A stretch of DNA of 64,000 bases from Virgibacillus sp. SK37 (GTDB lineage Bacteria; Bacillota; Bacilli; Bacillales; Amphibacillaceae), in the NCBI RefSeq assembly GCF_000725285.1, contig NZ_CP007161.1, positions 434,001-498,000 of the forward strand, given 5' to 3'. Numbering within the stretch: position 1 is the first letter of the stretch; each line of letters starts with the position of its first letter. The position numbers were made by a program, and so were the translations under genes. Of this stretch, positions 1 through 8,044 are shown one piece after another. The notes beneath the pieces are model-generated. The model did not search any database. It was not told the origin of the DNA and was given only the letters and a program-made list of their open reading frames with translations.

Positions 1-17
1 TTCTCTAATATAGACAT
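1..17 (-). CDS. trpC: Indole-3-glycerol phosphate synthase, first codons only
   Basis: On the minus strand an ATG follows the trpD stop codon directly (TAAATG) and opens the reading frame M-S-I-L-E before the window ends. GAGGTGG inside the last trpD codons is a suitable ribosome-binding site. TrpC (ring closure of CdRP to indole-glycerol phosphate) follows trpD in Bacillus trp operons, so the identity rests on position and the first five residues only. Confidence 0.6.
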
Positions 18-1043
18 TTAGACCACCTCACTTTTTGTTTTCTTACTGAATTCAATTAACCTCTCCAGTCTTTTGAGTGCGGCACCAGAGTGAATACTTT
101 CTTTTGCCAACTCGATTCCTGACTTGACGGAAGGGGCTTTTCCATTTGCGTATAAACCAAGACCAGCGTTTAGAACGACCGTGTCAAGATAAGGTCCTGA
201 CTTACCACGTAATACTTGTTTGGTAATAGCTGCATTTTCCTTTGCATCTCCTCCGCGGATTAAATCGTTCGTATAGACAGGTAATCCCACTTCCTCTGGG
301 TGAAGGGTGAAGGAGGTAATTTTTCCTTCATTTAGCATTACAAGGTGATTTGTGCCTGATAAAGAAGCTTCATCCATAAATCCAGCACCATTCACTACAA
401 TTGCCCGCCGTCTACCTAACTTTTGTAGGGACTCCGCCATCGTTTCCAGCATGTTACGTCTGTAGACGCCAATAAATTGTGAGTCAAGATGAATAGGATT
501 AGTCAATGGGCCAATGGCATTGAAAATAGTCGGCATTCCTAGTTCTTTTCGAACATTGCTGAACGGCTTTAGAGCCTGATGGACATGGGGGGCAAATAAA
601 AATGCGATTTTATTTTCCTGAAGTATTTCTTCCGTATGTTCTTTAGAAAAGGATAGGGAAATACCTAAATACTCTAATACGTCAGCACTGCCCGTCTTGC
701 TTGAAATGCTCCTATTACCGTGTTTCGCAATCGTTACACCGGCTCCTGCGATAACGAATGCAGATGTTGTGCTTATATTGAAGCTATTGGATCTGTCTCC
801 ACCTGTTCCGCAATTATCCATGACATAAGGAAGGCTGCTTGTTTGATAGGCGGATTGGGTACGGATAACGTCAACCATGCCCGTGATCTCATCAGCTGTT
901 TCTCCTTTTATCCGTAAGGCTGTTAAGAAAGAAGCGATTTCTGAACGGCTAATCTCATTTGAAAAACAGGCGGTGGTGGCTTCTTTCATTTCTTCCACAG
1001 ACAAGCTTTCCTGGTTAATTAATTTTTCAAGATAATGTTTCAT
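18..1043 (-). CDS. trpD: Anthranilate phosphoribosyltransferase TrpD
   Basis: Transfers the phosphoribosyl group of PRPP to anthranilate, second step of tryptophan synthesis, cytoplasmic. The family glycine-rich PRPP loop (CGTGGDRSNSFN) is at about residues 78-89, followed by the conserved KHGNRSISSKTGSADVLE segment; 341 aa is the normal length. An in-frame ATG eight codons further upstream is rejected, because AAAGGAGC sits just before the ATG at 1043. The first codons overlap the end of trpG by 17 nt and the stop abuts trpC, so translation of the operon is coupled. Confidence 0.95.
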   Translation of the reverse strand: MKHYLEKLINQESLSVEEMKEATTACFSNEISRSEIASFLTALRIKGETADEITGMVDVIRTQSAYQTSSLPYVMDNCGTGGDRSNSFNISTTSAFVIAGAGVTIAKHGNRSISSKTGSADVLEYLGISLSFSKEHTEEILQENKIAFLFAPHVHQALKPFSNVRKELGMPTIFNAIGPLTNPIHLDSQFIGVYRRNMLETMAESLQKLGRRRAIVVNGAGFMDEASLSGTNHLVMLNEGKITSFTLHPEEVGLPVYTNDLIRGGDAKENAAITKQVLRGKSGPYLDTVVLNAGLGLYANGKAPSVKSGIELAKESIHSGAALKRLERLIEFSKKTKSEVV

Positions 1044-1626
1044 AATTAAGCTCCTTTCCAATTTCATTTAATACATTACGTATCATCTTTTTTCCGGTTG
1101 TAGTTCCAATGGATTCGGGGTGAAACTGAACACCGTAAACAGGAAGCGTCCGATGTTTAATGGCCATAATTTCATTGTCCTCAAGAGAGGTTGCAACAAC
1201 TTCTAAATGAGCAGGGACAGTTTCTTTATCAACAACAAAGGAGTGATATCGCATTACTTCCAGAGGTTGGGACATATAGCTGAAAAGACCCAACCCATTA
1301 TGGGTAACAAGAGAGGTTTTCCCATGTTTGATTGTTTTTGCAGGTTTTAACTCCGCTCCCAGTGCTTCTGCAATAATTTGATGACCCAAACATATGCCGA
1401 TAATTGGTATCTTCTTATAAAAGTGCTGCACGACTTCCATACAAATTCCTGCTTCTCCGGGAAGACCAGGTCCTGGTGAAATAATAATTGCCTCGGGCTG
1501 CAACTTCTCTATATTAGCAAGCATGACTTCGTTATTACGAACTACTTTTATTTCTGTTTTTTCCTCTGAGAAATATTGATAGATGTTATAGGTAAATGAA
1601 TCAAAGTTATCGATTAACAGCATCAT
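1027..1626 (-). CDS. trpG: Anthranilate synthase glutamine amidotransferase subunit
   Basis: Class I glutamine amidotransferase that feeds ammonia from glutamine to TrpE. Visible are the N-terminal LIDNFDSFTYN signature, the nucleophile Cys about residue 79 in GICLGHQ, and the His-Glu pair in VQFHPES near residue 170. 199 aa is typical. GGAGG lies nine bases before the first of two adjacent ATG codons. The gene overlaps trpE by 20 nt and trpD by 17 nt. In some Bacillus species this subunit is shared with folate synthesis (PabA); here its place inside trp makes it primarily TrpG, but dual use cannot be excluded. Confidence 0.93.
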   Translation of the reverse strand: MMLLIDNFDSFTYNIYQYFSEEKTEIKVVRNNEVMLANIEKLQPEAIIISPGPGLPGEAGICMEVVQHFYKKIPIIGICLGHQIIAEALGAELKPAKTIKHGKTSLVTHNGLGLFSYMSQPLEVMRYHSFVVDKETVPAHLEVVATSLEDNEIMAIKHRTLPVYGVQFHPESIGTTTGKKMIRNVLNEIGKELNYETLS

Positions 1627-3007
1627 ATTGACTAACCTCCATTAGCGATTTTGCTTTATGCAAGGTCTCCTGGAATTCCCTTTCAGGGTCGGAATCATAT
1701 ACAATCCCAGCACCAGCCTGCAGATATGCTTGGTTGTCTTTCACAACAAGCGAGCGGATGGCGAGCGCTATGTTCAAATCATTGTTGAAATTGATATAAC
1801 CTATCCCTCCCGCATAGACACCACGTTTCGTTTCTTCCAGGTCGTTTATAATTTGCATGGCGCGAATTTTTGGCGCCCCAGAAACAGTACCTGCCGGCAA
1901 ACAAGAGATAAGTGCATCTATACTGGAGCAAGCTTCTTTCAGTCTCCCTTTGACTTCCGAGACGATATGCATTACATGCTGATACTTTTCAATTTGCATG
2001 TAGGTTGGTATAGTAATTGATCCAATCTCACATACACTTCCAAGGTCATTTCTGCTTAAATCTACAAGCATCCGGTGCTCTGCAATTTCCTTTTCATCCG
2101 AGAGTAGGTCTTGAATAAGTTGTTCATCCTCCTCTTTTGTTTCACCTCGCGGGCGAGTGCCTGCAATTGGATTTGTTATTATTGTTTGGCCACTCGTTTG
2201 AATCAGGCTTTCTGGTGATGCACCCAATACCAGATATTCATCGAAATCAATATAGAACATATAGGGAGAGGGATTGGCTTTTCGCAACTGTCGATAAAAC
2301 TGGATGGGTGATCCATTCATATCTGCTTTCATCCTTTGAGATAGAACTACCTGAAAAATATCCCCTCTTAAAATATGGTGCTTGGCAGTCCGGACTTTTT
2401 CCTTGAATTTTTCTTCACTTATCTCTGGTTGAAAAGAAAAAGTTGTTTCTTTTTCTTCTTGATATGGTAAATTTCTCTGCAGTGTTTCCTGCATGCTGCG
2501 TAGTCGTTTAAGTAGCACTTCCTCTGATTGTTCATCCTGATTTATTGCAATAAGGTAAATCACTTCTTTTTTGTGGTCATATACGAAAATACTTCGGTAA
2601 ATCATCAAGTGAATGTCAGGCATAGATAGATCATCCGTTTTCTCCTCACCTATGTCTTCAAACGAGCGAATGGTATCATATCCTATATAGCCTACGGCGC
2701 CACCATAAAAGGGAAGCGGGATGTCTAACTCAATCTGTTGGAAAGCTTCTTTGAGATACTCTAGTGCATGCTGTTCAACGGTGCTTTTTTTATCGGAGTC
2801 ATGGTTGATTATCATGGTCGTATTTCCCACTCCAATCAGTTCCTCGTATGGATCTGCTCCGATAAATGAATAATTTCCTTTCTGTTCGTGTTTAACTGAG
2901 CTTTCTAGTAAAAACTTTTTTTGGCCGGATAATTGATGGAAAATGCGGATAGGTGTCAATGTATCTGCATTTAGCTTAACTATTTTATGAGTTAAAATTT
3001 CCTTCAT
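1607..3007 (-). CDS. trpE: Anthranilate synthase component I TrpE
   Basis: Chorismate-binding subunit that makes anthranilate with TrpG; first committed step to tryptophan. The N-terminal LLESS...YSFIG segment (about residues 34-50) is the conserved tryptophan feedback site of the family. The catalytic half carries IAGTRPRG, DLSRNDLG and SGAPKIRAM motifs. The longer frame starting at 3055 is rejected because it would begin in the T-box terminator; AGGAGGAGATGAGC precedes the ATG at 3007, giving 466 aa. First gene of the operon, about 30 nt after the regulatory terminator. Confidence 0.95.
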   Translation of the reverse strand: MKEILTHKIVKLNADTLTPIRIFHQLSGQKKFLLESSVKHEQKGNYSFIGADPYEELIGVGNTTMIINHDSDKKSTVEQHALEYLKEAFQQIELDIPLPFYGGAVGYIGYDTIRSFEDIGEEKTDDLSMPDIHLMIYRSIFVYDHKKEVIYLIAINQDEQSEEVLLKRLRSMQETLQRNLPYQEEKETTFSFQPEISEEKFKEKVRTAKHHILRGDIFQVVLSQRMKADMNGSPIQFYRQLRKANPSPYMFYIDFDEYLVLGASPESLIQTSGQTIITNPIAGTRPRGETKEEDEQLIQDLLSDEKEIAEHRMLVDLSRNDLGSVCEIGSITIPTYMQIEKYQHVMHIVSEVKGRLKEACSSIDALISCLPAGTVSGAPKIRAMQIINDLEETKRGVYAGGIGYINFNNDLNIALAIRSLVVKDNQAYLQAGAGIVYDSDPEREFQETLHKAKSLMEVSQYDAVNR

Positions 3008-3035
3008 ATGCTCATCTCCTCCTATGTTATTGCAT

Positions 3036-3080
3036 AAAAAAACCTCTATAGACATATATCGAAATATGTGTCTATAGAGG
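3036..3080 (-). terminator. Regulatory terminator of the proximal trp T-box
   Basis: Minus-strand hairpin whose arms CCTCTATAGACA(C) and TGTCTATAGAGG (3080-3043) pair almost perfectly and are followed by seven T residues (3042-3036). It sits between the T-box core and the trpE ribosome-binding site. Confidence 0.9.
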
Positions 3081-3400
3081 ACGATTGTGACCGCGGTGCC
3101 ACCTCTTTTGAGAAAAATTTAATCTTCTCATCTTATTCGAATACGGAAGAAGTCTCTATACAAAGAGATTGCCTCGATATTCTATCCGTATAACGGCGGA
3201 ACTCCGGGTTTCCATACTTTTGTCTGAAAGCAAGCCGGTATTACTCCATGGCATATCGCTTTTTTTCTTTCAGGAAACCTCTTGTAAGTCCATTCAGCAT
3301 ATAACCACGTGCTGGAATTTCACCATCACCAGCTCTCTACAAACGCTTTTTATATGCTTACTCCTCTTACTCGACGATTTTAATTATTTATTTATAGATA
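3036..3400 (-). promoter_or_regulatory. Proximal tryptophan T-box leader of trpE
   Basis: Reads, on the minus strand, a stem I region with specifier context GAA-UGG-AC (UGG at 3292-3290), then the T-box core AGGUGGCACCGCGG (3106-3091), then an intrinsic terminator. UGG is the tryptophan codon. The UGGC of the T-box bulge would pair perfectly with the GCCA 3' end of a tRNA-Trp having discriminator G, as in Bacillus. Uncharged tRNA-Trp should stabilise the antiterminator and allow trp transcription. Confidence 0.9.
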
Positions 3401-3431
3401 TTCATATGGTTATTAAAAATGCTATTTCATT

Positions 3432-3470
3432 AAAAAACAAAAAGACCCCTCATCCGAAAAAGGACGAGGG
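3432..3470 (-). terminator. Regulatory terminator of the distal trp T-box
   Basis: Minus-strand arms CCCTCGTCC (from 3470) and GGATGAGGG pair across a TTTTTC loop and are followed by TCTTTTTGTTTTTT. It directly follows the distal T-box core. Confidence 0.85.
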
Positions 3471-3717
3471 ACCGTGGTACCACCTTTATTAACTGCAAAT
3501 ACAGTTCACTTTAGCAACAGAAAACAAATTGTTTCCTATCTGTTCCGGGTAACGGTGGAACTTAGTCGCCAAAGCCTACTGTTTCATATGTTCGGTTTGG
3601 AAGCTCAGAAGCCCATTCATCTACCAAACCACACTGATTTCCACCAACCATCAGCTCTCTAGAGTGTTTAAATAGATTACTCTTCTTCGTCATTGCTTTA
3701 ATCATTTAGTTATTGAA
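3432..3717 (-). promoter_or_regulatory. Distal tryptophan T-box leader, first of a tandem pair
   Basis: A second complete T-box upstream of the first. It has an AGAGAGCUG-type stem I base, a specifier context GAA-UGG-GC (UGG at 3615-3613), the core AAAGGUGGUACCACGG (3487-3472), and its own terminator. The bulge is UGGU rather than UGGC, so pairing with a G discriminator would need a G-U wobble. Transcription must pass both leaders to reach trpE, giving double gating. Tandem tryptophan T-boxes are known upstream of trp operons in some Bacillus species. Confidence 0.88.
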
Positions 3718-3723
3718 AATTAT

Positions 3724-3750
3724 ATTATAGGATACCTAGATGAATGTCAA
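3724..3750 (-). promoter_or_regulatory. Sigma-A promoter of the trp operon
   Basis: Minus strand TTGACA (3750-3745) and TATAAT (3729-3724), both exact consensus, separated by 15 nt, a short spacer. Start of transcription would fall near 3717, at the beginning of the distal T-box. The stretch 3751-3955 between this promoter and ddl contains no other feature I can support. Confidence 0.65.
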
Positions 3751-3955
3751 GGTTTTTTTGAAAAAAGGAAATATATAAGCAATTCAACTTATATAACTTC
3801 TTTGTGAGTATGTGAGAATAAAACAGAAGTTACGCTAAAAGGAACAATGGCAACTATTGTAATAAAAAAGCAATTATTTTTTGACTTTACACTGTTAGAG
3901 TCAACCTTATTTATGCTATGTTTATTATATTCATAAACATGAAAGGATGTTTGGG

Positions 3956-5056
3956 ATGGCGAAGAAAAAAGTTGGCGTCATTTTTGGTGGGAAGTCAGCT
4001 GAGCATGAAGTTTCTCTTCAGTCAGCAAAAAATATAGTTGATGCGATTAATAAAGATAAATATGAAGTTGTTTTAATTGGAATTGACAAACAGGGAAAGT
4101 GGCATCTAAATGATCAGTCCTCCTATCTATTGCATGAGGAAAACCCGAAGCTAATTCAACTTAATCAGTCAAATGAACATGTTGCCATTGTGCCAGGGGA
4201 GGAGAAGAGCCAGTTAATCCATGCTGACAATAAAGTGAAGCTTGACCAGTTGGATGCTGTTTTCCCAATTGTCCATGGGACTTTAGGTGAAGATGGCAGT
4301 CTGCAGGGAATGCTTCGTATAGCAAACCTTCCATTTGTAGGCCCGAATGTTTTAAGTTCGGCTTTATGCATGGATAAAGACATTGCGAAGCGACTTTTGA
4401 AAGATGCCGGAGTAAAGGTAGCAAAAGGTGTTTCGTTTACCAAAAATAAAAAAGATCAAATTAATTATCAGGAAATAGCTGCTTCACTAGGTACACCGTT
4501 GTTTATCAAACCAGCAAATCAGGGATCTTCTGTAGGTGTCAGCAAAGTAACGAATGAGGAAGAATTTAATAAAGGTGTAGCACAGGCCTTTTATTTTGAT
4601 AAAAAGATTGTTATTGAAGAGACACTCAAAGGGCGAGAGGTTGAATGTGCTGTCTTAGGAAATGAAGAACCAAAGGCTTCTAAAATTGGTGAAATTCTCC
4701 CACATACTGAATTCTATTCCTATGAATCTAAGTATATTGATGAGAAGGGCGCTGAGCTATCCATCCCTGCTAATTTACCAGAAGAAGTCGCTAAGGAAAT
4801 TCAGAAAGTAGCAATAAAAGCTTTCCAAGCACTGCAATGTGAAGGCATGGCCCGTGTGGACTTCTTTCTGACAAAAGATAACGAGATTTATGTGAATGAA
4901 ATAAACACATTACCAGGTTTTACAAAGATTAGTATGTATCCAAAGCTTTGGGAAATTAGCGGGGTATCCTATCCTGACTTAATTAATGAGTTAATTGAAC
5001 TTGCTATAGAACGTTATGAGGACGAAGCTTCTCTAAAAAGTTCCTTTTGGGAGTAA
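3956..5056 (+). CDS. ddl: D-alanine--D-alanine ligase
   Basis: ATP-dependent synthesis of the D-Ala-D-Ala dipeptide for peptidoglycan precursors; cytoplasmic. Family signatures are the N-terminal GGKSAEHEVSL, the glycine-rich SSVGVSKV loop, and the C-terminal ATP-grasp metal site EINTLPGFT. Of two close in-frame ATGs, the one at 3956 has GAAAGG at proper spacing, while the one at 3947 abuts it; the product is 366 aa. It stands alone with its own terminator rather than next to murF as in B. subtilis. Confidence 0.95.
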   Translation: MAKKKVGVIFGGKSAEHEVSLQSAKNIVDAINKDKYEVVLIGIDKQGKWHLNDQSSYLLHEENPKLIQLNQSNEHVAIVPGEEKSQLIHADNKVKLDQLDAVFPIVHGTLGEDGSLQGMLRIANLPFVGPNVLSSALCMDKDIAKRLLKDAGVKVAKGVSFTKNKKDQINYQEIAASLGTPLFIKPANQGSSVGVSKVTNEEEFNKGVAQAFYFDKKIVIEETLKGREVECAVLGNEEPKASKIGEILPHTEFYSYESKYIDEKGAELSIPANLPEEVAKEIQKVAIKAFQALQCEGMARVDFFLTKDNEIYVNEINTLPGFTKISMYPKLWEISGVSYPDLINELIELAIERYEDEASLKSSFWE

Positions 5057-5065
5057 GCGAATAAG

Positions 5066-5099
5066 AATGGTCTCCATTATAAAAGGAGGCCATTTTTTT
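5066..5099 (+). terminator. Intrinsic terminator after ddl
   Basis: Arms ATGGTCTCC and GGAGGCCAT with a short AT-rich loop, followed by seven T residues. Confidence 0.85.
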
Positions 5100-5124
5100 G
5101 GCTTTATCCAAGATTTTAAAATAG

Positions 5125-5600
5125 TTCATAAAATAGATAAACTCCGACGTAACTTGGTAGTAGTTTATCTCATTTTAAGGGGGTGAATGGACCCATTGAT
5201 TTCCACTGCAGGGGGACGCTTTCCGCCGGCATGGCCTCAGCCGCTTCCTCCGCTACGCTACGTGCAGGGTCTTCAGCTCATGCTATTCCGGCAGGAGTCG
5301 CCCCCTTCCGCTCCAATCAATTGGTATGTGCTATTGATTAATTTGAGGTATTTAAGAATTGAATAAGTGGCTCTTATCTTTAATAGCTTTAAGATATACA
5401 CCTTAGCGAAGGGGAATTATGGAGACTCCTGCGGGAAAAGCGAGACTAGCGAGACCCCGCAGAACGGAACGCTAGTGAGTTCGAGGAGGCTCGCAGGCCG
5501 CCCGCGGAAAGCGGAATATTTCCCCGTAGCGGTGATTTATGCAGTCTCTATATTCTTAGTTAGGTCGCAGTTTCTTCCAACTATGCACATAATGATATTT
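5125..5600 (+). repeat. Interspersed GC-rich repeat, family A, full-length copy 1
   Basis: A roughly 475-bp non-coding element with two GC-rich blocks (about 5190-5325 and 5420-5545) in otherwise AT-rich DNA. Parts recur at 38140-38745, at 61555-61630 (inverted, nearly identical to 5520-5585) and weakly at 49680-49740. Each block is full of self-complementary segments such as GCGGAAAGC against GCTTTCCGC. The open frame over 5367-5627 looks accidental. The remainder 5601-5827 shows only the ribosome-binding site of the next gene. Confidence 0.75.
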
Positions 5601-5827
5601 TCAAAGGTAGATAGTTATAATATTTAATATACCCTCCACCTCGTAAATTATTAGTAACTTTTAAGTCTGAAATTTATTTTTCCTATACAAGATTTAAAAA
5701 ATATATTACGATTATTTAGTGGTCTTAAACGAATGAAATGAAATCGTTTACCAAAAAGGGGGTAGAAACACCAACGCTTTAATGTCTATTAGCCGCTGAC
5801 AACAAGAGTATTAACAGGAGGACAATT

Positions 5828-7213
5828 ATGTTAGAAGGATTGAAACAAATCAACGATATTTTATGGGGAGCCCCCAGTCTTATACTATTAGTTGGAACTG
5901 GTTTATTCTTAACCTTTATCTTAAAGGGCTTACAATTTTCGAAACTATTATATGCACTTAGACTAGCATTTTTTAAAGATAAGGAAGACAACGAGACAGA
6001 AGGGGACGTCAGTAATTTTAAAGCATTAATGACATCACTGGCAGGTATGATTGGGAACGGAAACATTGCAGGGGTAGCCACAGCAGTAACACTTGGAGGT
6101 CCAGGAGCGATTTTCTGGATGTGGGTTGTTGGTTTACTGGGAATGGCAACAAAATATGCAGAAGCACTACTTGCCATGAAGTATCGTGTAAAGAATGAAA
6201 CAGGAGAATATTCAAGTGGCCCCATGTATTATATTGAACGAGGGTTAGGTAAAAAGTGGAAGCCGTTGGCAGTCGCATTTGCATTTTTTGGAGCGTTTGC
6301 AGCGCTTGGTATTGGTAACAGTGTCCAGTCAAATACAATTGCTGACGTGATGCAAAATAGTTTTAATGTAAAAGGTGTAATAACAGGTGTAATTCTTGTT
6401 ATTTTAACTTCTCTTATTATCTTTGGTGGACTGAAGCGAATCAGTTCGGTTGCTGGCGTGTTCGTGCCCGTAATGGCTGTTTTTTATATTGGAGCCTCAC
6501 TGCTTATATTAGGACTTAATTATGATCAGATTGGACCAGCCTTTTCAATGATTTTTACATACGCTTTTAATCCGGTATCAGCAGTAGGAGGATTTTCAGG
6601 TATTGTGGTAATGGAAGCGGTTCGAAACGGTGTCTCTAAAGGGATCTTCTCCAATGAAGCAGGTCTAGGTACGGTTGCTTTAATTGCAGGTAATGCAAAA
6701 ACCTCCCATCCTGTGAAACAAGCATTAGTCGCAATGACTGGTACATTTATTGTTACAATAATTGTTTGTACAATGACTGGTCTTGTATTACTCGTAACAG
6801 GGTTCTGGGACACTACAGGAGGTCTTCTATCAGGCGTATCACATGATCCAACACTTGATGCAGGTGCGTTAACAAGTGCAGCATTCGGTTCTTCTCTTGG
6901 AAATATTGGAGAATATATTGTATCGATTTCTGTTGTTTTCTTTGGATTCTCAACAATTCTTGGCTGGTATGTCTATGGTACAAAATGTTTTGAGTATCTA
7001 TTTGGTCTAAAATATTTAGGTATCTATCGGTTTATCTATGTTGGTGCTACATTTATTGGTACAGTTGCAAGTCTAACAACTGTTTGGGCATTTGCTGATA
7101 TGGCTAATGCGCTTATGATGATTCCCAACTTAATTGGACTTCTCTTTCTGTATAAGGTAATCATCGGTGAGACAAACGATTATTTTTCTCGATTTAGAAA
7201 GCTCAGCAAATAA
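5828..7213 (+). CDS. Sodium:alanine/glycine symporter (AGCS family)
   Basis: Integral membrane carrier importing alanine or glycine with sodium. Visible are about ten hydrophobic segments and the family motifs NGNIAGVATAVTLGGPGA (about residues 75-92) and SNEAGLGTVAL (about 277-287). 461 aa is the normal length. AGGAGG lies seven bases before ATG. It is monocistronic, with a shared terminator on its 3' side. I looked for a glycine riboswitch upstream and did not find one. Substrate (Ala, Gly or Gln) cannot be told from sequence. Confidence 0.92.
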   Translation: MLEGLKQINDILWGAPSLILLVGTGLFLTFILKGLQFSKLLYALRLAFFKDKEDNETEGDVSNFKALMTSLAGMIGNGNIAGVATAVTLGGPGAIFWMWVVGLLGMATKYAEALLAMKYRVKNETGEYSSGPMYYIERGLGKKWKPLAVAFAFFGAFAALGIGNSVQSNTIADVMQNSFNVKGVITGVILVILTSLIIFGGLKRISSVAGVFVPVMAVFYIGASLLILGLNYDQIGPAFSMIFTYAFNPVSAVGGFSGIVVMEAVRNGVSKGIFSNEAGLGTVALIAGNAKTSHPVKQALVAMTGTFIVTIIVCTMTGLVLLVTGFWDTTGGLLSGVSHDPTLDAGALTSAAFGSSLGNIGEYIVSISVVFFGFSTILGWYVYGTKCFEYLFGLKYLGIYRFIYVGATFIGTVASLTTVWAFADMANALMMIPNLIGLLFLYKVIIGETNDYFSRFRKLSK

Positions 7214-7230
7214 ATTGAGCAAAAGAAAAT

Positions 7231-7260
7231 ACCCTATCTCAATTTAATAGGAGATAGGGT
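7231..7260. terminator. Bidirectional terminator between symporter and nitroreductase
   Basis: Perfect 10-bp arms ACCCTATCTC and GAGATAGGGT around AATTTAATAG, with T-rich sequence on both exits (GTCTTCTTATTT on plus, ATTTTCTTTT on minus). It serves two convergent genes. Confidence 0.85.
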
Positions 7261-7266
7261 GTCTTC

Positions 7267-7824
7267 TTATTTATATCTACTAAACTTTTCTTCTACAGAT
7301 ATTCTATCTTTTGGCATTGGTTTCTCATCAAAATAGCCAAGATGAATAAATCCTACTATTTTTTCATTTTCTTTTACATTTAATAGCTCTTTTACTTGTG
7401 GGTCGTAAATATGAGGGTTCGTTTTCCATACAACCCCAAGATTTTTTTCCCAAGCCAATAACCAAAAGTTTTGAATCATGGAAGCTACAGCGCCGTAATT
7501 CTCTTCCCATTGTTTTTGAATTTCCGGTTCTTCCATTATTACGATAAGATGCGCATTCGGTTCATTTAGGTAATCTTCCCGATTTTGCTGTCTTTCCTCT
7601 GGATACGTTGCAGCCACCTTTTTCGCAAAATCGTTCTTCTTATCAGCCCCTACGAAAATAAATCGCCAAGGTTGGCGCATGCCGTGGGTAGGTGCGTACA
7701 CAGCATCCTCCAACAATTCGCGAATGGTTTCTTCTTTTACTTCCTTGTTATTATAGCCTTTTTTTACTGCACGTCTTTCGCGAATAATCTTTGCCAAGTC
7801 TGTCTTATTATCAGTATGTTCCAT
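7267..7824 (-). CDS. yfhC: Nitroreductase family protein, YfhC-like
   Basis: FMN-dependent NAD(P)H oxidoreductase of unknown natural substrate. The N-terminal IIRERRAVKKG and the SAPTHGMRQPWRFIFV-type segment (about residues 46-58) are FMN-contact motifs of the family; 185 aa is usual. GGAGGAAGGG precedes the ATG. A perfect Fur box overlaps the promoter region, in keeping with the B. subtilis orthologue-like yfhC, which is a Fur regulon member. This suggests a role in iron limitation, for example flavin-dependent reduction of a ferric chelate, which is inference. Confidence 0.85.
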   Translation of the reverse strand: MEHTDNKTDLAKIIRERRAVKKGYNNKEVKEETIRELLEDAVYAPTHGMRQPWRFIFVGADKKNDFAKKVAATYPEERQQNREDYLNEPNAHLIVIMEEPEIQKQWEENYGAVASMIQNFWLLAWEKNLGVVWKTNPHIYDPQVKELLNVKENEKIVGFIHLGYFDEKPMPKDRISVEEKFSRYK

Positions 7825-7873
7825 TTTCCCTTCCTCCCTCTATATCTCCGCTCATTATATGCAATCACAAAAT

Positions 7874-7888
7874 TGATAATGATTATCA
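7874..7888. promoter_or_regulatory. Fur box upstream of the nitroreductase
   Basis: TGATAATGATTATCA is a perfect 7-1-7 palindrome identical to the Bacillus Fur core. On the minus strand it lies about 50 nt before the yfhC start, just upstream of a TATAAT (7860-7855), so Fur binding would cover the -35 region. Confidence 0.85.
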
Positions 7889-7956
7889 TTTAAATTGTAG
7901 CGAATAACTACATGAAAAGCAACAACAACTCTGGTCGAGGAATAAGTAGAAAAGCC

Positions 7957-7984
7957 TTGCCTTGTTTAAACGATACCGTATAAT
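7957..7984 (+). promoter_or_regulatory. Promoter of the EIIC-like membrane protein
   Basis: TTGCCT (7957-7962), 16-nt spacer, TATAAT (7979-7984), about 60 nt before the TTG start at 8045. Confidence 0.55.
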
Positions 7985-8044
7985 AGAAAACATGGAATAT
8001 TTCTTACTTTTATGTGAATAAGTTCACAGGATGGAGGTAAATAA

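Noticed and set aside
5367-5627. 86-codon open frame between ddl and the symporter
   Set aside because: Lies inside interspersed repeat copy 1 with repeat-derived composition and no start signal.
5601-5827. Possible glycine riboswitch before the AGCS symporter
   Set aside because: Expected because some symporter genes have one, but no paired GGAGA-type aptamer cores or terminator were found.
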